From Vibrio salinus (GTDB lineage: Bacteria > Pseudomonadota > Gammaproteobacteria > Enterobacterales > Vibrionaceae), in assembly GCF_021272385.1 (NCBI RefSeq), contig NZ_JAJSDZ010000010.1, positions 1,302,001 through 1,366,000 of the forward strand: DNA of 64,000 bases, given 5' to 3'. The position numbers and the translations under genes were made by a program. Positions 9,140 to 17,425 of this stretch are shown here, one piece after another. The notes beneath the pieces are model-generated. The model was not told the DNA's origin. It saw nothing but the letters and a program-made list of their open reading frames with translations, and did no database searches. Position 1 is the first letter of the stretch; each line of letters starts with the position of its first letter.

Positions 9140-9580
9140 ATGATGTCAGCAATTACAACCCGATGCCCTCATTGCAAAAGCCTGAACCGTATCCCGGTGA
9201 ATCGCCTTAATGAAGCACCCAATTGTGGAAAATGTCAGTCTAAGTTACTGGACGGCAAGCCTGTGGAAGGCACTGAAGAAAACCTATCTGTACTCATTAA
9301 TTCAGATATTCCGGTCGTTATTGATTTTTGGGCCACCTGGTGCAATCCATGCGTCGGTTTTGCTCCGGTATTTGAAGATGTCAGTAGTGATTTTACCGGT
9401 AAAGCCCGTTTTATAAAAGTTGATACAGAGGCCCAACAACAACTGGCGACACAATTTCAGATAAGAAGCATACCAACCATTATGGTATTCCATAAAGGGA
9501 ACCGCCTTGATGTCATCAACGGTGCTTTACCAAAAAGCCAGTTTACCCGTTGGTTAAACGATGCATTAAATAAAAATTAG
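9140..9580 (+). CDS. trxC: Thioredoxin 2 (TrxC) with CNPC active site
   Basis: A 146-residue cytoplasmic disulfide reductase of the TrxC type. The N-terminal zinc-binding segment has Cys9-x2-Cys12 and Cys29-x2-Cys32, which sets TrxC apart from TrxA. The thioredoxin fold follows, with FWATWCNPC at 63-71 and the cis-proline loop RSIPTIMVF. The active site reads Cys68-Asn-Pro-Cys71 rather than the usual Cys-Gly-Pro-Cys (codons TGC AAT CCA TGC), which should shift redox behaviour. The start is ATG 9140 or the adjacent ATG 9143. An inverted repeat follows at 9591. Confidence 0.9.
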   Translation: MMSAITTRCPHCKSLNRIPVNRLNEAPNCGKCQSKLLDGKPVEGTEENLSVLINSDIPVVIDFWATWCNPCVGFAPVFEDVSSDFTGKARFIKVDTEAQQQLATQFQIRSIPTIMVFHKGNRLDVINGALPKSQFTRWLNDALNKN

Positions 9581-9590
9581 CTCTGTATTA

Positions 9591-9617
9591 CGGGCAAAAT
9601 GTTCGTCACTTTGCCCG
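9591..9617. terminator. Inverted repeat between convergent trxC and chemoreceptor genes
   Basis: Perfect eight-base arms CGGGCAAA and TTTGCCCG surround an 11-base loop. It lies between two convergent genes and could end both transcripts, though neither side has a strong U-run. Confidence 0.5.
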
Positions 9618-9632
9618 ATTCCTCTCCGCGAG

Positions 9633-11177
9633 TTACATATGGGAAAACTGATTAACTAAACGCTGCAAACTTTCAATTTGTGTAACCAGCTCACCAGTTC
9701 TGTCGACAGAACCATTAGACAGTGTTCTGGTTTCATTTGTTGTCTCTTTCATCCTTTCTACATGATCCACCATACTTTTTGTGACTTCGACCTGCTCCTG
9801 AATTGACTTGGAAGTAAACGTCGTTTGTTCTCCAATAGCAGTAAGATCCTGAACAATCTTTTCAAATGATTCTTTACTTTTTTCTGCGTATTCCACACTA
9901 TCCTTTGAGGACTTCTGCCCCATCGTCATCGTATTACCGGCTTCATTCACTGCTCCCTGAAGCGCATCAATACGTGACCGGATATCGTCAACAGATGCAC
10001 TGGTTTTTTCAGACAACGCTCTGACTTCATCAGCAACAACAGCAAACCCTCGACCGGCTTCTCCGGCCCTTGCCGCTTCAATTGCTGCATTAAGAGCCAA
10101 AAGATTAGTCTGTTCCGCTATCCCATGGATCATACCTAATATATCTTCAATACTTTCAACATCCGAATACAACCTCTCTAAAGACAGCTTTGATTTATCC
10201 AGTTGATGGCTTAATTCCATCACGGCATCAACAGAGTTATTGATTGTTTTTGCCCCTTCTTCTGCTGTAAGAATCGCACTATCAGCAAATGCTGCACTAC
10301 TTTTTGCATGTGATGAAACGCCATCGATGGAATTTAACATCTGTTCTGCAGCAACCGCCATGGCATCCGTCGAATTAACCTGATTCAGCAAGTTTTGCTG
10401 GACAGATTGAGAAGCCGCCATTTCTTCTTCCGCAGAAACCAGAATGTTATTAGTTGTTTCAGATGAACGGGCAGTCACTGCTCTTAACTCTGTTTTTTTC
10501 ATAATAAAAGCTAATTCAAGTGCCGAAAAATCATCATAATGATTGGTATAAGGCCACTCCATTAGAGGATTAGAATATACATTAAATGCTAATTTATTTA
10601 TTTTAGCTAAACGTTTTCTTATAAAAAACTGAAATATTATAGATAAAATAAAAAAAACAATTGCTAATCCAGATAATTCATAAGACATATTGGGGTGTAA
10701 TAAACTGGTAATAAAAAGGCCCAGGGAAATAATCTGTAAAAATAACATCAGATTCATCCAATGCATTTTTCTTTTCGTTCTTTTCCCTGATTGTATTGAC
10801 GAATATAACTTCCCGGCACGTTCTATTTGATCATCATCAGGAAGATGCCTGACGGACTGATATTCATGAATACTTCCATCATCATTTTTGATAGGTGTTA
10901 CAAATGCCGAAACCCAGTAATGTCCTTTATCTTTACAACGGTTTTTCACCAACCCCATCCAGCTTTTCCCGGACTGGATGTATTCCCATAACTGACCAAA
11001 GGCCTCTTTAGGCATATCCTTATGTCTGATAACGTTATGAGGTTTATCCAACAACTCTTCTTCTTCGTACCCGCAAATATCACAAAAGCTTTCATTACAA
11101 TAAGTAATAATGCTTTCTTTTGTCGTAGTCGAAATCAAATTCTCTTCATCTGAATATTTTACGCATTCATCATTCAC
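9633..11177 (-). CDS. PAS-domain chemoreceptor, Aer-like
   Basis: A 514-residue methyl-accepting chemotaxis protein of the Aer type. Residues 1-125 are a PAS domain (ITYCNESFCDICGYEEEELLDKPHNVIRHKDMP; KGHYWVSAFVTPI), the fold that holds FAD in Aer. Two hydrophobic segments at about 142-188 make a membrane hairpin with no periplasmic domain. The signalling domain carries the conserved hairpin tip EQTNLLALNAAIEAARAGEAGRGFAVVADEVRAL. It would report redox or oxygen state to CheA/CheW. The start is GTG at 11177, with GGAA about seven bases upstream. It is a single-gene unit. Confidence 0.87.
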   Translation of the reverse strand: MNDECVKYSDEENLISTTTKESIITYCNESFCDICGYEEEELLDKPHNVIRHKDMPKEAFGQLWEYIQSGKSWMGLVKNRCKDKGHYWVSAFVTPIKNDDGSIHEYQSVRHLPDDDQIERAGKLYSSIQSGKRTKRKMHWMNLMLFLQIISLGLFITSLLHPNMSYELSGLAIVFFILSIIFQFFIRKRLAKINKLAFNVYSNPLMEWPYTNHYDDFSALELAFIMKKTELRAVTARSSETTNNILVSAEEEMAASQSVQQNLLNQVNSTDAMAVAAEQMLNSIDGVSSHAKSSAAFADSAILTAEEGAKTINNSVDAVMELSHQLDKSKLSLERLYSDVESIEDILGMIHGIAEQTNLLALNAAIEAARAGEAGRGFAVVADEVRALSEKTSASVDDIRSRIDALQGAVNEAGNTMTMGQKSSKDSVEYAEKSKESFEKIVQDLTAIGEQTTFTSKSIQEQVEVTKSMVDHVERMKETTNETRTLSNGSVDRTGELVTQIESLQRLVNQFSHM

Positions 11178-11468
11178 AAATTATTCCTTTCGAATAGATA
11201 ACCAAATGACTTCGATATGCCGATTAAAAGCATCATCAACGAGTTCAGTTCAAGGAAAATAACGGAAGCAATGGCTATTTCCTTTTAAAGTAATTTGGGT
11301 ATAAGTGCATGTAAATTTAAAAACGGACAAAGCATAAGCTATTACTATCTAGTTATATTTAATTAAAATCAAGCTACTATTAATAAAATTATTTTTTATT
11401 GATTGTCATACTTTGTTAAAAATACATTCATAATATTTTAGATATCTCTTTTTAATTTTTGGTTTAAA
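11178..11468. other. AT-rich spacer between divergent chemoreceptor and lipase genes
   Basis: About 290 bases between divergent genes. It should hold both promoters, but I see no clear operator, RNA or small gene in it. Confidence 0.5.
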
Positions 11469-12257
11469 GTGAAACCTCTCAAACGATATCAATATGAACG
11501 CTACGCTGTATTGTGCAAGCTTTCGTATCCCAGAATATTTCGCCATACTCAATATGGATTCGATCCCGGTGGTCAGCGGATTATCTATAATCAGCATGGA
11601 AAAATTATTGGTAGAATCTTATGGAATAAGAAACAAGAAGAGATCGTCGTCGTTTTGAAGGGCTCTCATTCACCGAGAGACTGGATGCTGAACTTCGCAT
11701 TCTGGCTGAAAGGATGTCATGACATCGGACTGAACTACTCCATTCATGCCGGATATCACAGACTACTGACTCAGGAAAGTACACCATCCCGAAACGAAGA
11801 TCACCTGGGAGAGTCGGTACTCACGAAAGTAGAGAAAACATTAAAACCTCTAATTCACAGTGGGAAAAAGGTCACGTTTACCGGACATTCTTCCGGGGGT
11901 GCAATCGCCTGTGTTTTGGGGGATTATATCGAAAACAAATATCCGGCCAGTATTAAACGAATTGTTACTTTCGGTCAGCCGGCGATCGGAAACTGGAAGT
12001 TTTACAGAAACTACAAATTAAGAAAAAAAACATACCGGGTTTGTTGTGATATTGACATTGTCACCTTTATGCCTCCAATTCCCCTGCTTTACTGGCATGT
12101 CGGAAAAATCTTATGGCTTTATAACGGGAAAATTTACGAAAATACCAATACAGCAATCCGGTTAGGGCGCTCCATTATCAGCTGGGTTATCAGACCCTTC
12201 ACTTATCACTTAATGAGTAAATATATTAGAAATAAGGATTTTTTTGATGAACGATGA
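11469..12257 (+). CDS. Lipase class 3 family alpha/beta hydrolase
   Basis: A 262-residue hydrolase. The nucleophile elbow GHSSGG (in KVTFTGHSSGGAIACVLGDYI) follows the class 3 lipase pattern. IVTFGQPAIGNWKF, a probable catalytic Asp in VCCDIDIVTFMPP and a His near the C-terminus (FTYHLMSKYI) complete a plausible triad. No signal peptide is seen, so it appears cytoplasmic or exported by another route. The lipid substrate is unknown. It starts at GTG 11469, the first possible start after the in-frame stop at 11439, with a poor ribosome site. Its stop at 12257 is two bases from the 3' end of the convergent tRNA-Cys gene. Confidence 0.75.
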   Translation: MKPLKRYQYERYAVLCKLSYPRIFRHTQYGFDPGGQRIIYNQHGKIIGRILWNKKQEEIVVVLKGSHSPRDWMLNFAFWLKGCHDIGLNYSIHAGYHRLLTQESTPSRNEDHLGESVLTKVEKTLKPLIHSGKKVTFTGHSSGGAIACVLGDYIENKYPASIKRIVTFGQPAIGNWKFYRNYKLRKKTYRVCCDIDIVTFMPPIPLLYWHVGKILWLYNGKIYENTNTAIRLGRSIISWVIRPFTYHLMSKYIRNKDFFDER

Positions 12258-12259
12258 AA

Positions 12260-12333
12260 TGGAGGCGCGTCCCGGAGTCGAACCGAGGTCCACGGATTTG
12301 CAATCCGCTGCATAGCCACTCTGCCAACACGCC
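12260..12333 (-). tRNA. tRNA-Cys (anticodon GCA)
   Basis: A full cloverleaf on the minus strand. The acceptor strand GGCGTGT pairs with ACGCGCC, the anticodon loop reads TTGCAAA, a GGTTCGACT T-loop is present and the 3' CCA is encoded. It is the last gene of the tRNA operon. Confidence 0.95.
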
Positions 12334-12339
12334 ATTTCA

Positions 12340-12415
12340 TGGAGCGACACACGAGGTTCGAACTCGTGACCTCAACCTTGGCAAGGTTGCGCTCTACCAA
12401 CTGAGCTAGTGTCGC
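12340..12415 (-). tRNA. tRNA-Gly (anticodon GCC)
   Basis: A full cloverleaf on the minus strand. The acceptor GCGACAC pairs with GTGTCGC, the D-arm is AGCTCAGTTGGTAGAGC, the anticodon loop is TTGCCAA, the T-loop is GTTCGAACC and CCA is encoded. It lies six bases upstream of tRNA-Cys. Confidence 0.95.
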
Positions 12416-12424
12416 AAAAAAAGA

Positions 12425-12511
12425 TGGTGCCCCGGGCCGGACTTGAACCGGCACAGCGCGAACGCCGAGGGATTTTAAATCCCTTGTGTCTACCAATTCC
12501 ACCACCAGGGC
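12425..12511 (-). tRNA. tRNA-Leu (anticodon TAA)
   Basis: An 87-base class II tRNA with a long variable arm (CTCGGCGTTCGCGCTG). The acceptor GCCCTGG pairs with CCGGGGC, the anticodon loop reads TTTAAAA and CCA is encoded. It is the first intact gene of the operon. Confidence 0.95.
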
Positions 12512-12552
12512 ACTTTTGAAAGTAGACACCATCTTACGATGTATTATATGTC

Positions 12553-12617
12553 TGTAGTGACAAAAACGAGGTTTGAACTCGTGACCTCAACCTTGCAAGG
12601 TTGCGAGCTAGTGTCGC
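12553..12617 (-). pseudogene. Decayed tRNA-Gly (anticodon-loop and D-arm deletions)
   Basis: This 65-base stretch matches the tRNA-Gly at 12340-12415 closely through the T-arm and anticodon stem. It has lost 12 bases of the D-arm, one base of the anticodon loop (CCTTGCAAGG instead of CCTTGGCAAGG on the plus strand) and the 3' CCA (ACA instead). The acceptor stem is also mismatched. It cannot fold as a working tRNA. It occupies the first position after the operon promoter. Confidence 0.85.
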
Positions 12618-12651
12618 TTTTAGTTCGCGCTTATTGCTGCGAACGGGGCGT

Positions 12652-12679
12652 ACTTTAGCGCATCTTTAAAATGAGTCAA
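12652..12679 (-). promoter_or_regulatory. Promoter of the tRNA operon
   Basis: On the minus strand TTGACT (12674-12679) is separated by 16 bases from TAAAGT (12652-12657). It is followed by the GC-rich discriminator ACGCCCCG, typical of stable-RNA promoters under stringent control. The start should fall near 12645, about 28 bases before the decayed tRNA-Gly. Confidence 0.75.
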
Positions 12680-12762
12680 CAATTTATTTTAACTTTTTAA
12701 TTCAAGTGATTAAAAAGCGATCTCGCCGGAATAAAAGCTCATCAAATTGTCTGTTTTTCACC

Positions 12763-14217
12763 CTAACGATGCTTTGCCAAACGGCCTAGTAGCGATGGAT
12801 GATAAGACCAGTAAAAATCAAAGAGATCCAAAAGTTGAGGATTTCCATACGAAGATAAAGAAACGGCATGAAACCGGTTTTTCTCTGCTTTGAGGTTTTC
12901 TATCTGAGAAGCAATTTCAGAATTCTGTTTAGGTGCCATAAAATCAGACAGAACGACCACATCTGCATTTTTATACTTCTCAGAATCCAGTAATTCCACA
13001 GAGGCTCTTAATACCGGTTCGAGATCCGTACCACCATGAAAAGTCGAACTCAGAAAATCACTGACTTCCCGTAACCCATCCTGTTTGGTTAGCTCATACT
13101 TTATTACCTGAGTTGAAAAAATCATAACATAGCAATCCCGGTTTCCTGCCAATGCTATCTGCATCAGGGCATAAGCTAACGCTTTTGCCGCCTGCTCAGG
13201 AAAACCCTGCATAGAGCCTGAAGCATCAATACAAACAATAAAGGGACCTTCTTTGACCTCATCGTTATCCGATGTCTTCTTTCTGGTCGTTATGTGCTTT
13301 AACTTGCGCTTTTTCCCATGGAGTTCATAATTCAGCAGCTCCTGATCGATAAGATGCTTATAAAACACCACTTCCAGTTCCGGATGAGACAGGAAAAGCA
13401 GCTCATTGGGTAACAAGCGGTTTATATCGTCCTTTTGGTGAACACCAACAATATCATCCGTCGCTTCTGATGCTTTTTCTTCAATGATCTGAATGTCATC
13501 AACGTACTCATTGCTCTGAGCGTTATTTTCGTTTGACTCACTGGCTTTTCTTCCCAACTGTTCAGCCAGTTCCCTCAGAGAATGGTGCTTTTTCAAAAAC
13601 TGAGCGTGTGTTTTTATCACTGAAATATCTGTCTTACTCAGTTTCGTCGAGGCCATATTCCACATTCGGCGTGCGGCATCCGGAGTCGTTGGTGCATCCT
13701 CATCGCATTCTTCTAAATCATGCAATGTTTCCATTCTCTGATACAGATCGCTGAGCAATACCCGTTTGTGTTCTTCTAACTCTCTTTCCTGTGCCTGCCG
13801 GATGTCACTTTCAAGACTCTGATACCATTGATCGCAAAAATAATGAGGAAACATTGGGTTATGAATATTATTTTCATCATCAAGCAAACGCCGGGCTTCA
13901 TTATAAAAGCCGGACAAACCTTCCAGATGATCAACAATGCTTTCAATATTGACAAAAAAATCGCTCTCAGCCCAGTAAACCACTTTTTGATAGAGTGCCA
14001 TTTCCTTTTTAAACCGGTCTGCTTCACTCACTTTCGTCAAACGGAACCGGACATACTCTTTCCACCTCGCAACGTGTTTTTTCAAAGGTGTCTGTATTCT
14101 GGGGTCCTGCCCAATCAAAAAATATTGCGCAGAATCAATCAATTCTTCGATCGTAAGATCGGTCAGACCAGAATCGATAAACGACGTCGTCATGTCTGCG
14201 ATATCTAAACCAAGCAT
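12763..14217 (-). CDS. viaA: VWA-domain protein ViaA, partner of RavA
   Basis: A 484-residue cytoplasmic protein. The N-terminal two thirds are helical and charged; the C-terminal 170 residues are a von Willebrand A domain with a complete metal site: D331-A-S-G-S in IDASGSMQGFPEQ, the Thr of FHGGTDLEP and the Asp of VLSDFMAP. E. coli ViaA has the same make-up and stimulates RavA; the pair is linked with respiratory complexes (Fumarate reductase, Nuo) and with aminoglycoside sensitivity. It starts five bases after the ravA stop, so the two form one operon. Confidence 0.9.
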   Translation of the reverse strand: MLGLDIADMTTSFIDSGLTDLTIEELIDSAQYFLIGQDPRIQTPLKKHVARWKEYVRFRLTKVSEADRFKKEMALYQKVVYWAESDFFVNIESIVDHLEGLSGFYNEARRLLDDENNIHNPMFPHYFCDQWYQSLESDIRQAQERELEEHKRVLLSDLYQRMETLHDLEECDEDAPTTPDAARRMWNMASTKLSKTDISVIKTHAQFLKKHHSLRELAEQLGRKASESNENNAQSNEYVDDIQIIEEKASEATDDIVGVHQKDDINRLLPNELLFLSHPELEVVFYKHLIDQELLNYELHGKKRKLKHITTRKKTSDNDEVKEGPFIVCIDASGSMQGFPEQAAKALAYALMQIALAGNRDCYVMIFSTQVIKYELTKQDGLREVSDFLSSTFHGGTDLEPVLRASVELLDSEKYKNADVVVLSDFMAPKQNSEIASQIENLKAEKNRFHAVSLSSYGNPQLLDLFDFYWSYHPSLLGRLAKHR

Positions 14218-14222
14218 ATCAA

Positions 14223-15902
14223 TTATTTCTCTGTAGAATTAAGAGAAAAATAACGCTGAAAATTTTCCAACTTTTCCTTTGTTTCCTGACATGCAGAAGC
14301 AAAAGAATCGCTACTGTTTTTTATCGACTGAATGGTAGATTCAATTTTCACCAACAAACTCTTATCAACAAATATATGTGGAAGTGCACCATGAAATGAA
14401 GTCCGGGCATCTCTCATCAATTGCTCAATTTGTTCTGACGCTTCAGAAATAGCAGAAATTGTTCCAAACCAGTTATCCCAGTGAATGGTGCTTTTCATAT
14501 CATGAGTGACAACTCTGACCAACACAGAACGATTCGCCATATCCTTAATTACAAAGCGGTTCTGAGAATCTAATTGAAACCTCAGAGAACACAAGACACT
14601 GCCTTCATTAACATAGCCATTAGCATCACCTTCTCCATCACGAATAAGCCGCTCAAAGTCGCCTTTATCAATATAAACCCACCGGCATTCACCACTGGCA
14701 TGTTCTTTATTCGTAACCGAACAACCGGACTGTAAAAGAACCAGCTTAACAAAATTTCGCCCCATTGATTTGGGAAAACAAACGGGGGTTCCTAGTGTCA
14801 GGTGATAAGAAGACGATTTCTTGATAAGACTTGATGAGCTTTCTGCGACTAACGACATCGCAAGCGCATCTTCCATTTCTTTTTGTAAATTAAAAACGTC
14901 CTGTGTCGCAGAAACCGTCATTTGCTCTGCTTCTTTCTGATTGAAAGCATAAGAAACAGCAAACTCCCTGATGATCTCATTCACTTTCTCTCTTGATGCC
15001 GGTGAATTCCACAAGCATTCCCTCAGCAACAACAAATCCAGAGGGTTCACAGTATTTCTTCCATTGAAAAAGGCACTCGCTTTCAATAGTTTTACCGCTT
15101 TTTTCCACCGTCGGTCAGATACATAGAAATCTTCTGCATTCACACTTTCCAGTTCTGCCGTTTCAAGCATTGTTTTTAACTTGTACAGCTTTTCAAAAAT
15201 ATCATCTGAAATCGGCAATTCCTGCAACTGTTTTAACCAGGAAAAGTATTCTTCATCAGATATGGCAAGCTCTTCAGGGATCGTGGTTTCCTGAGGTGTT
15301 CCTACCGTCAGCAGTGCTTTAAAATTATTTTTCTCCTGAATCCGGTTTACATACAGTCGGACCAGTAAACGATCATAAAGAGCATCCAACCCACTGTCTT
15401 CCTCAGGGAGTTCATTGGAAGCGGCAACCAGTAACCGCATCGGAACCGTTTCAATCTCAGTGCCATTTTTAAATATTTTCTCGTTAACAACAGTCAGCAG
15501 AGTATTCAGAATAGCCGGCCCCGCTTTCCAGATTTCATCAAGAAACACGACCTGAGAATCAGGCAAGTACCCTTCCGTTAACCTCACATAGCGACCATTA
15601 TCTTTAAGCTCCTGAATACTGAGCGGGCCAAACACCTCTTCCGGCGTCGAAAAACGCGTCATGAGATATTCAAAATAACGGCTTTTACGAAATGCCTGAA
15701 TCAAGCGTTTCGCAATTAAACTCTTCGCAATACCCGGAGGGCCTAATAAAAATACGCTCTCGCCGGATAAAGCGGCCAGCAAGCACATTTTTATCACGTG
15801 TTCACGTTCATATGTACCTTCAGCTAAAGCGGCAGAGAGTTTGTTAATGCGCTCAGATAATAATGAGCGTTCACTATGAGATGTCGGGTGCAATAGATCC
15901 AT
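14223..15902 (-). CDS. ravA: MoxR-type AAA+ ATPase RavA
   Basis: A 559-residue AAA+ ATPase. Walker A is G54-PPGIAKS, Walker B is VVFLDEIWKA, and the sensor stretch is LLVAASNELPEEDSGLDALYDRLLVRLYV. The family-specific triple-helix and LARA-like regions follow. It is about 60 residues longer than E. coli RavA; I cannot place the extra length exactly. It would act as a chaperone-like ATPase with ViaA, encoded five bases downstream. About 200 bases without a gene separate it from the divergent Nudix gene and hold both promoters. Confidence 0.9.
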   Translation of the reverse strand: MDLLHPTSHSERSLLSERINKLSAALAEGTYEREHVIKMCLLAALSGESVFLLGPPGIAKSLIAKRLIQAFRKSRYFEYLMTRFSTPEEVFGPLSIQELKDNGRYVRLTEGYLPDSQVVFLDEIWKAGPAILNTLLTVVNEKIFKNGTEIETVPMRLLVAASNELPEEDSGLDALYDRLLVRLYVNRIQEKNNFKALLTVGTPQETTIPEELAISDEEYFSWLKQLQELPISDDIFEKLYKLKTMLETAELESVNAEDFYVSDRRWKKAVKLLKASAFFNGRNTVNPLDLLLLRECLWNSPASREKVNEIIREFAVSYAFNQKEAEQMTVSATQDVFNLQKEMEDALAMSLVAESSSSLIKKSSSYHLTLGTPVCFPKSMGRNFVKLVLLQSGCSVTNKEHASGECRWVYIDKGDFERLIRDGEGDANGYVNEGSVLCSLRFQLDSQNRFVIKDMANRSVLVRVVTHDMKSTIHWDNWFGTISAISEASEQIEQLMRDARTSFHGALPHIFVDKSLLVKIESTIQSIKNSSDSFASACQETKEKLENFQRYFSLNSTEK

Positions 15903-16103
15903 AAATAATTCAATTTAGTTTATTGATTTATCAGAGACTACACGGATAAAATTTATCATACAAATTTTCCGTAACGGACAATGCTGGTTTTTATACCTAT
16001 AACAAATTGTAAAATCCAAGAGACACATGCAACCTTTGTTTTTATTATTGATACATTAGTTAATTATCAATATTTCCTATAATCTAATATAAAGGCTTTA
16101 ATC

Positions 16104-16625
16104 GTGACCAAAATTATTCATAAATGGAAATCGTTTTCACTTCAGGAAGAACGCTTCGTTTTCCCCGATAATACAAATGCAATCCATACAACACTCAGGC
16201 ATCCTGGCGCTGCTGTTATCATCGCCGTTGATGACAAAAACAAAATCGCCATTTTAAATCAGTTAAGACCTTCTCTGAATGAATGGCTCTATGAACTACC
16301 GGCCGGAACGAAAGAATCCGGAGAAACACCGCTTGTCTGTGCCCAACGAGAACTGGAAGAGGAAACCGGATATTCGGCAACGGAATTCATTTCATTGGGT
16401 GAACTCATACCTTCGGCAGGATTTTGTGATGAAGTTCAATATTTATTTTTAGCAAAAAATTTGTCTAAAACTCAAAGGCTGACCTGTGATGATGACGAGT
16501 TTATTGACGTATTTTTTCTGTCACTGGAAGAAATCGAAACCAAAATAAAAGAAGGTCAAATTAAAGACTCCAAAACAATGGCAGCGTTGAATAAAGCAAA
16601 AATTCTCGGTTATTTACACGATTAA
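16104..16625 (+). CDS. Nudix hydrolase, ADP-sugar pyrophosphatase-like
   Basis: A 173-residue Nudix enzyme. The Nudix box runs GTKESGETPLVCAQRELEEETGY, matching Gx5Ex7REUxEExGU. It is preceded by the PAG of YELPAGT and followed by PSAGFCDEVQYLFLAKNL, features seen in ADP-ribose and ADP-sugar pyrophosphatases. The exact nucleotide substrate cannot be told. The start is GTG 16104, with AAGG about nine bases upstream. A TetR gene follows on the same strand after 95 bases. Confidence 0.82.
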   Translation: MTKIIHKWKSFSLQEERFVFPDNTNAIHTTLRHPGAAVIIAVDDKNKIAILNQLRPSLNEWLYELPAGTKESGETPLVCAQRELEEETGYSATEFISLGELIPSAGFCDEVQYLFLAKNLSKTQRLTCDDDEFIDVFFLSLEEIETKIKEGQIKDSKTMAALNKAKILGYLHD

Positions 16626-16720
16626 AATGATTTACGTCAGGGTACTCAATTGAAATTGTCCTACACATTTTCTGTATTCAACGATAAAGTACTGACTATG
16701 CAGGAAGGTAAATAATTTTT

Positions 16721-17416
16721 ATGACCAAAAAACGCCAAGGCAGACGTAGCGCAGAAGATGCGCAGAAAACAAAAGAACGCATTCTGAAGATCGCAACGGA
16801 TCTGTTTAGTGAATTCGGGTATGCTCAGGTTTCACTTCGTAGTATTAGTGAACGTGCGGGAATCTCTCATAGTCTGATTCGACACCACTTTGGAAGCAAA
16901 GAACAAATCTGGTACCACATTAGTGATGAAACCAGAAAACATATGGAATCTTATTGCCAGCTTATCCTTAATTCGCTACCTGAATATCTGCCAGTCAATG
17001 AAAAACTTTACCAGTTTTCAATACGTGTGCTTGCGTTTACCCTGATTAATCAGAAACCAATTAAGTTGTCGTCAGATGTAATTGATCAGGAAGGTGAGCG
17101 TTTTGATTACTTTTTCGCGCATTCCAGCGAACTGGCAAAAATTATCGATAACCTGGTATCCGAATACAATGCATCAACTACACATTCACACATTGAAGTG
17201 AAAGAAATAAACTGGGAAATTATCTTATATGCCCACGCAGCAGCATCACTGGAGCCTTTCCTGAAAGCGAACTGGCCCGGTTCCAGCGATACCTCTAAAA
17301 TCCATTTGCTCAAACACTGGGAACTGTTTAATAACTTAATGGCAAATAAACTTCAGGTTAAACAGTCTCAGCGGCTATTTCCCAAAGGGCTTAACGAATT
17401 AATTTATTCGGTATAA
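16721..17416 (+). CDS. TetR-family transcriptional regulator
   Basis: A 231-residue repressor-type protein. Residues 15-65 form the TetR helix-turn-helix (KERILKIATDLFSEFGYAQVSLRSISERAGISHSLIRHHFGSKEQIW). The remaining helical part would bind a small ligand. AGGAAGG lies about 13 bases before the ATG, which is long. Its targets are unknown; the neighbouring Nudix and helicase genes give no clear hint. It is convergent with the helicase gene, ten bases apart. Confidence 0.85.
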   Translation: MTKKRQGRRSAEDAQKTKERILKIATDLFSEFGYAQVSLRSISERAGISHSLIRHHFGSKEQIWYHISDETRKHMESYCQLILNSLPEYLPVNEKLYQFSIRVLAFTLINQKPIKLSSDVIDQEGERFDYFFAHSSELAKIIDNLVSEYNASTTHSHIEVKEINWEIILYAHAAASLEPFLKANWPGSSDTSKIHLLKHWELFNNLMANKLQVKQSQRLFPKGLNELIYSV

Positions 17417-17425
17417 ACAGACAAA

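Noticed and set aside
12206..12532. Open frame of 108 codons across the tRNA cluster
   Set aside because: It reads straight through tRNA-Cys, -Gly and -Leu; phrases such as ELVDTRDLKSLGVRAVPVQVRPGAP are the well-known artefact of translating tRNA genes.
12260..12762. Integration site of a mobile element at the tRNA cluster
   Set aside because: There is no integrase, no direct repeat of a tRNA 3' end at a distance, and the flanking genes are ordinary. The tRNA-like remnant is explained by duplication and decay.
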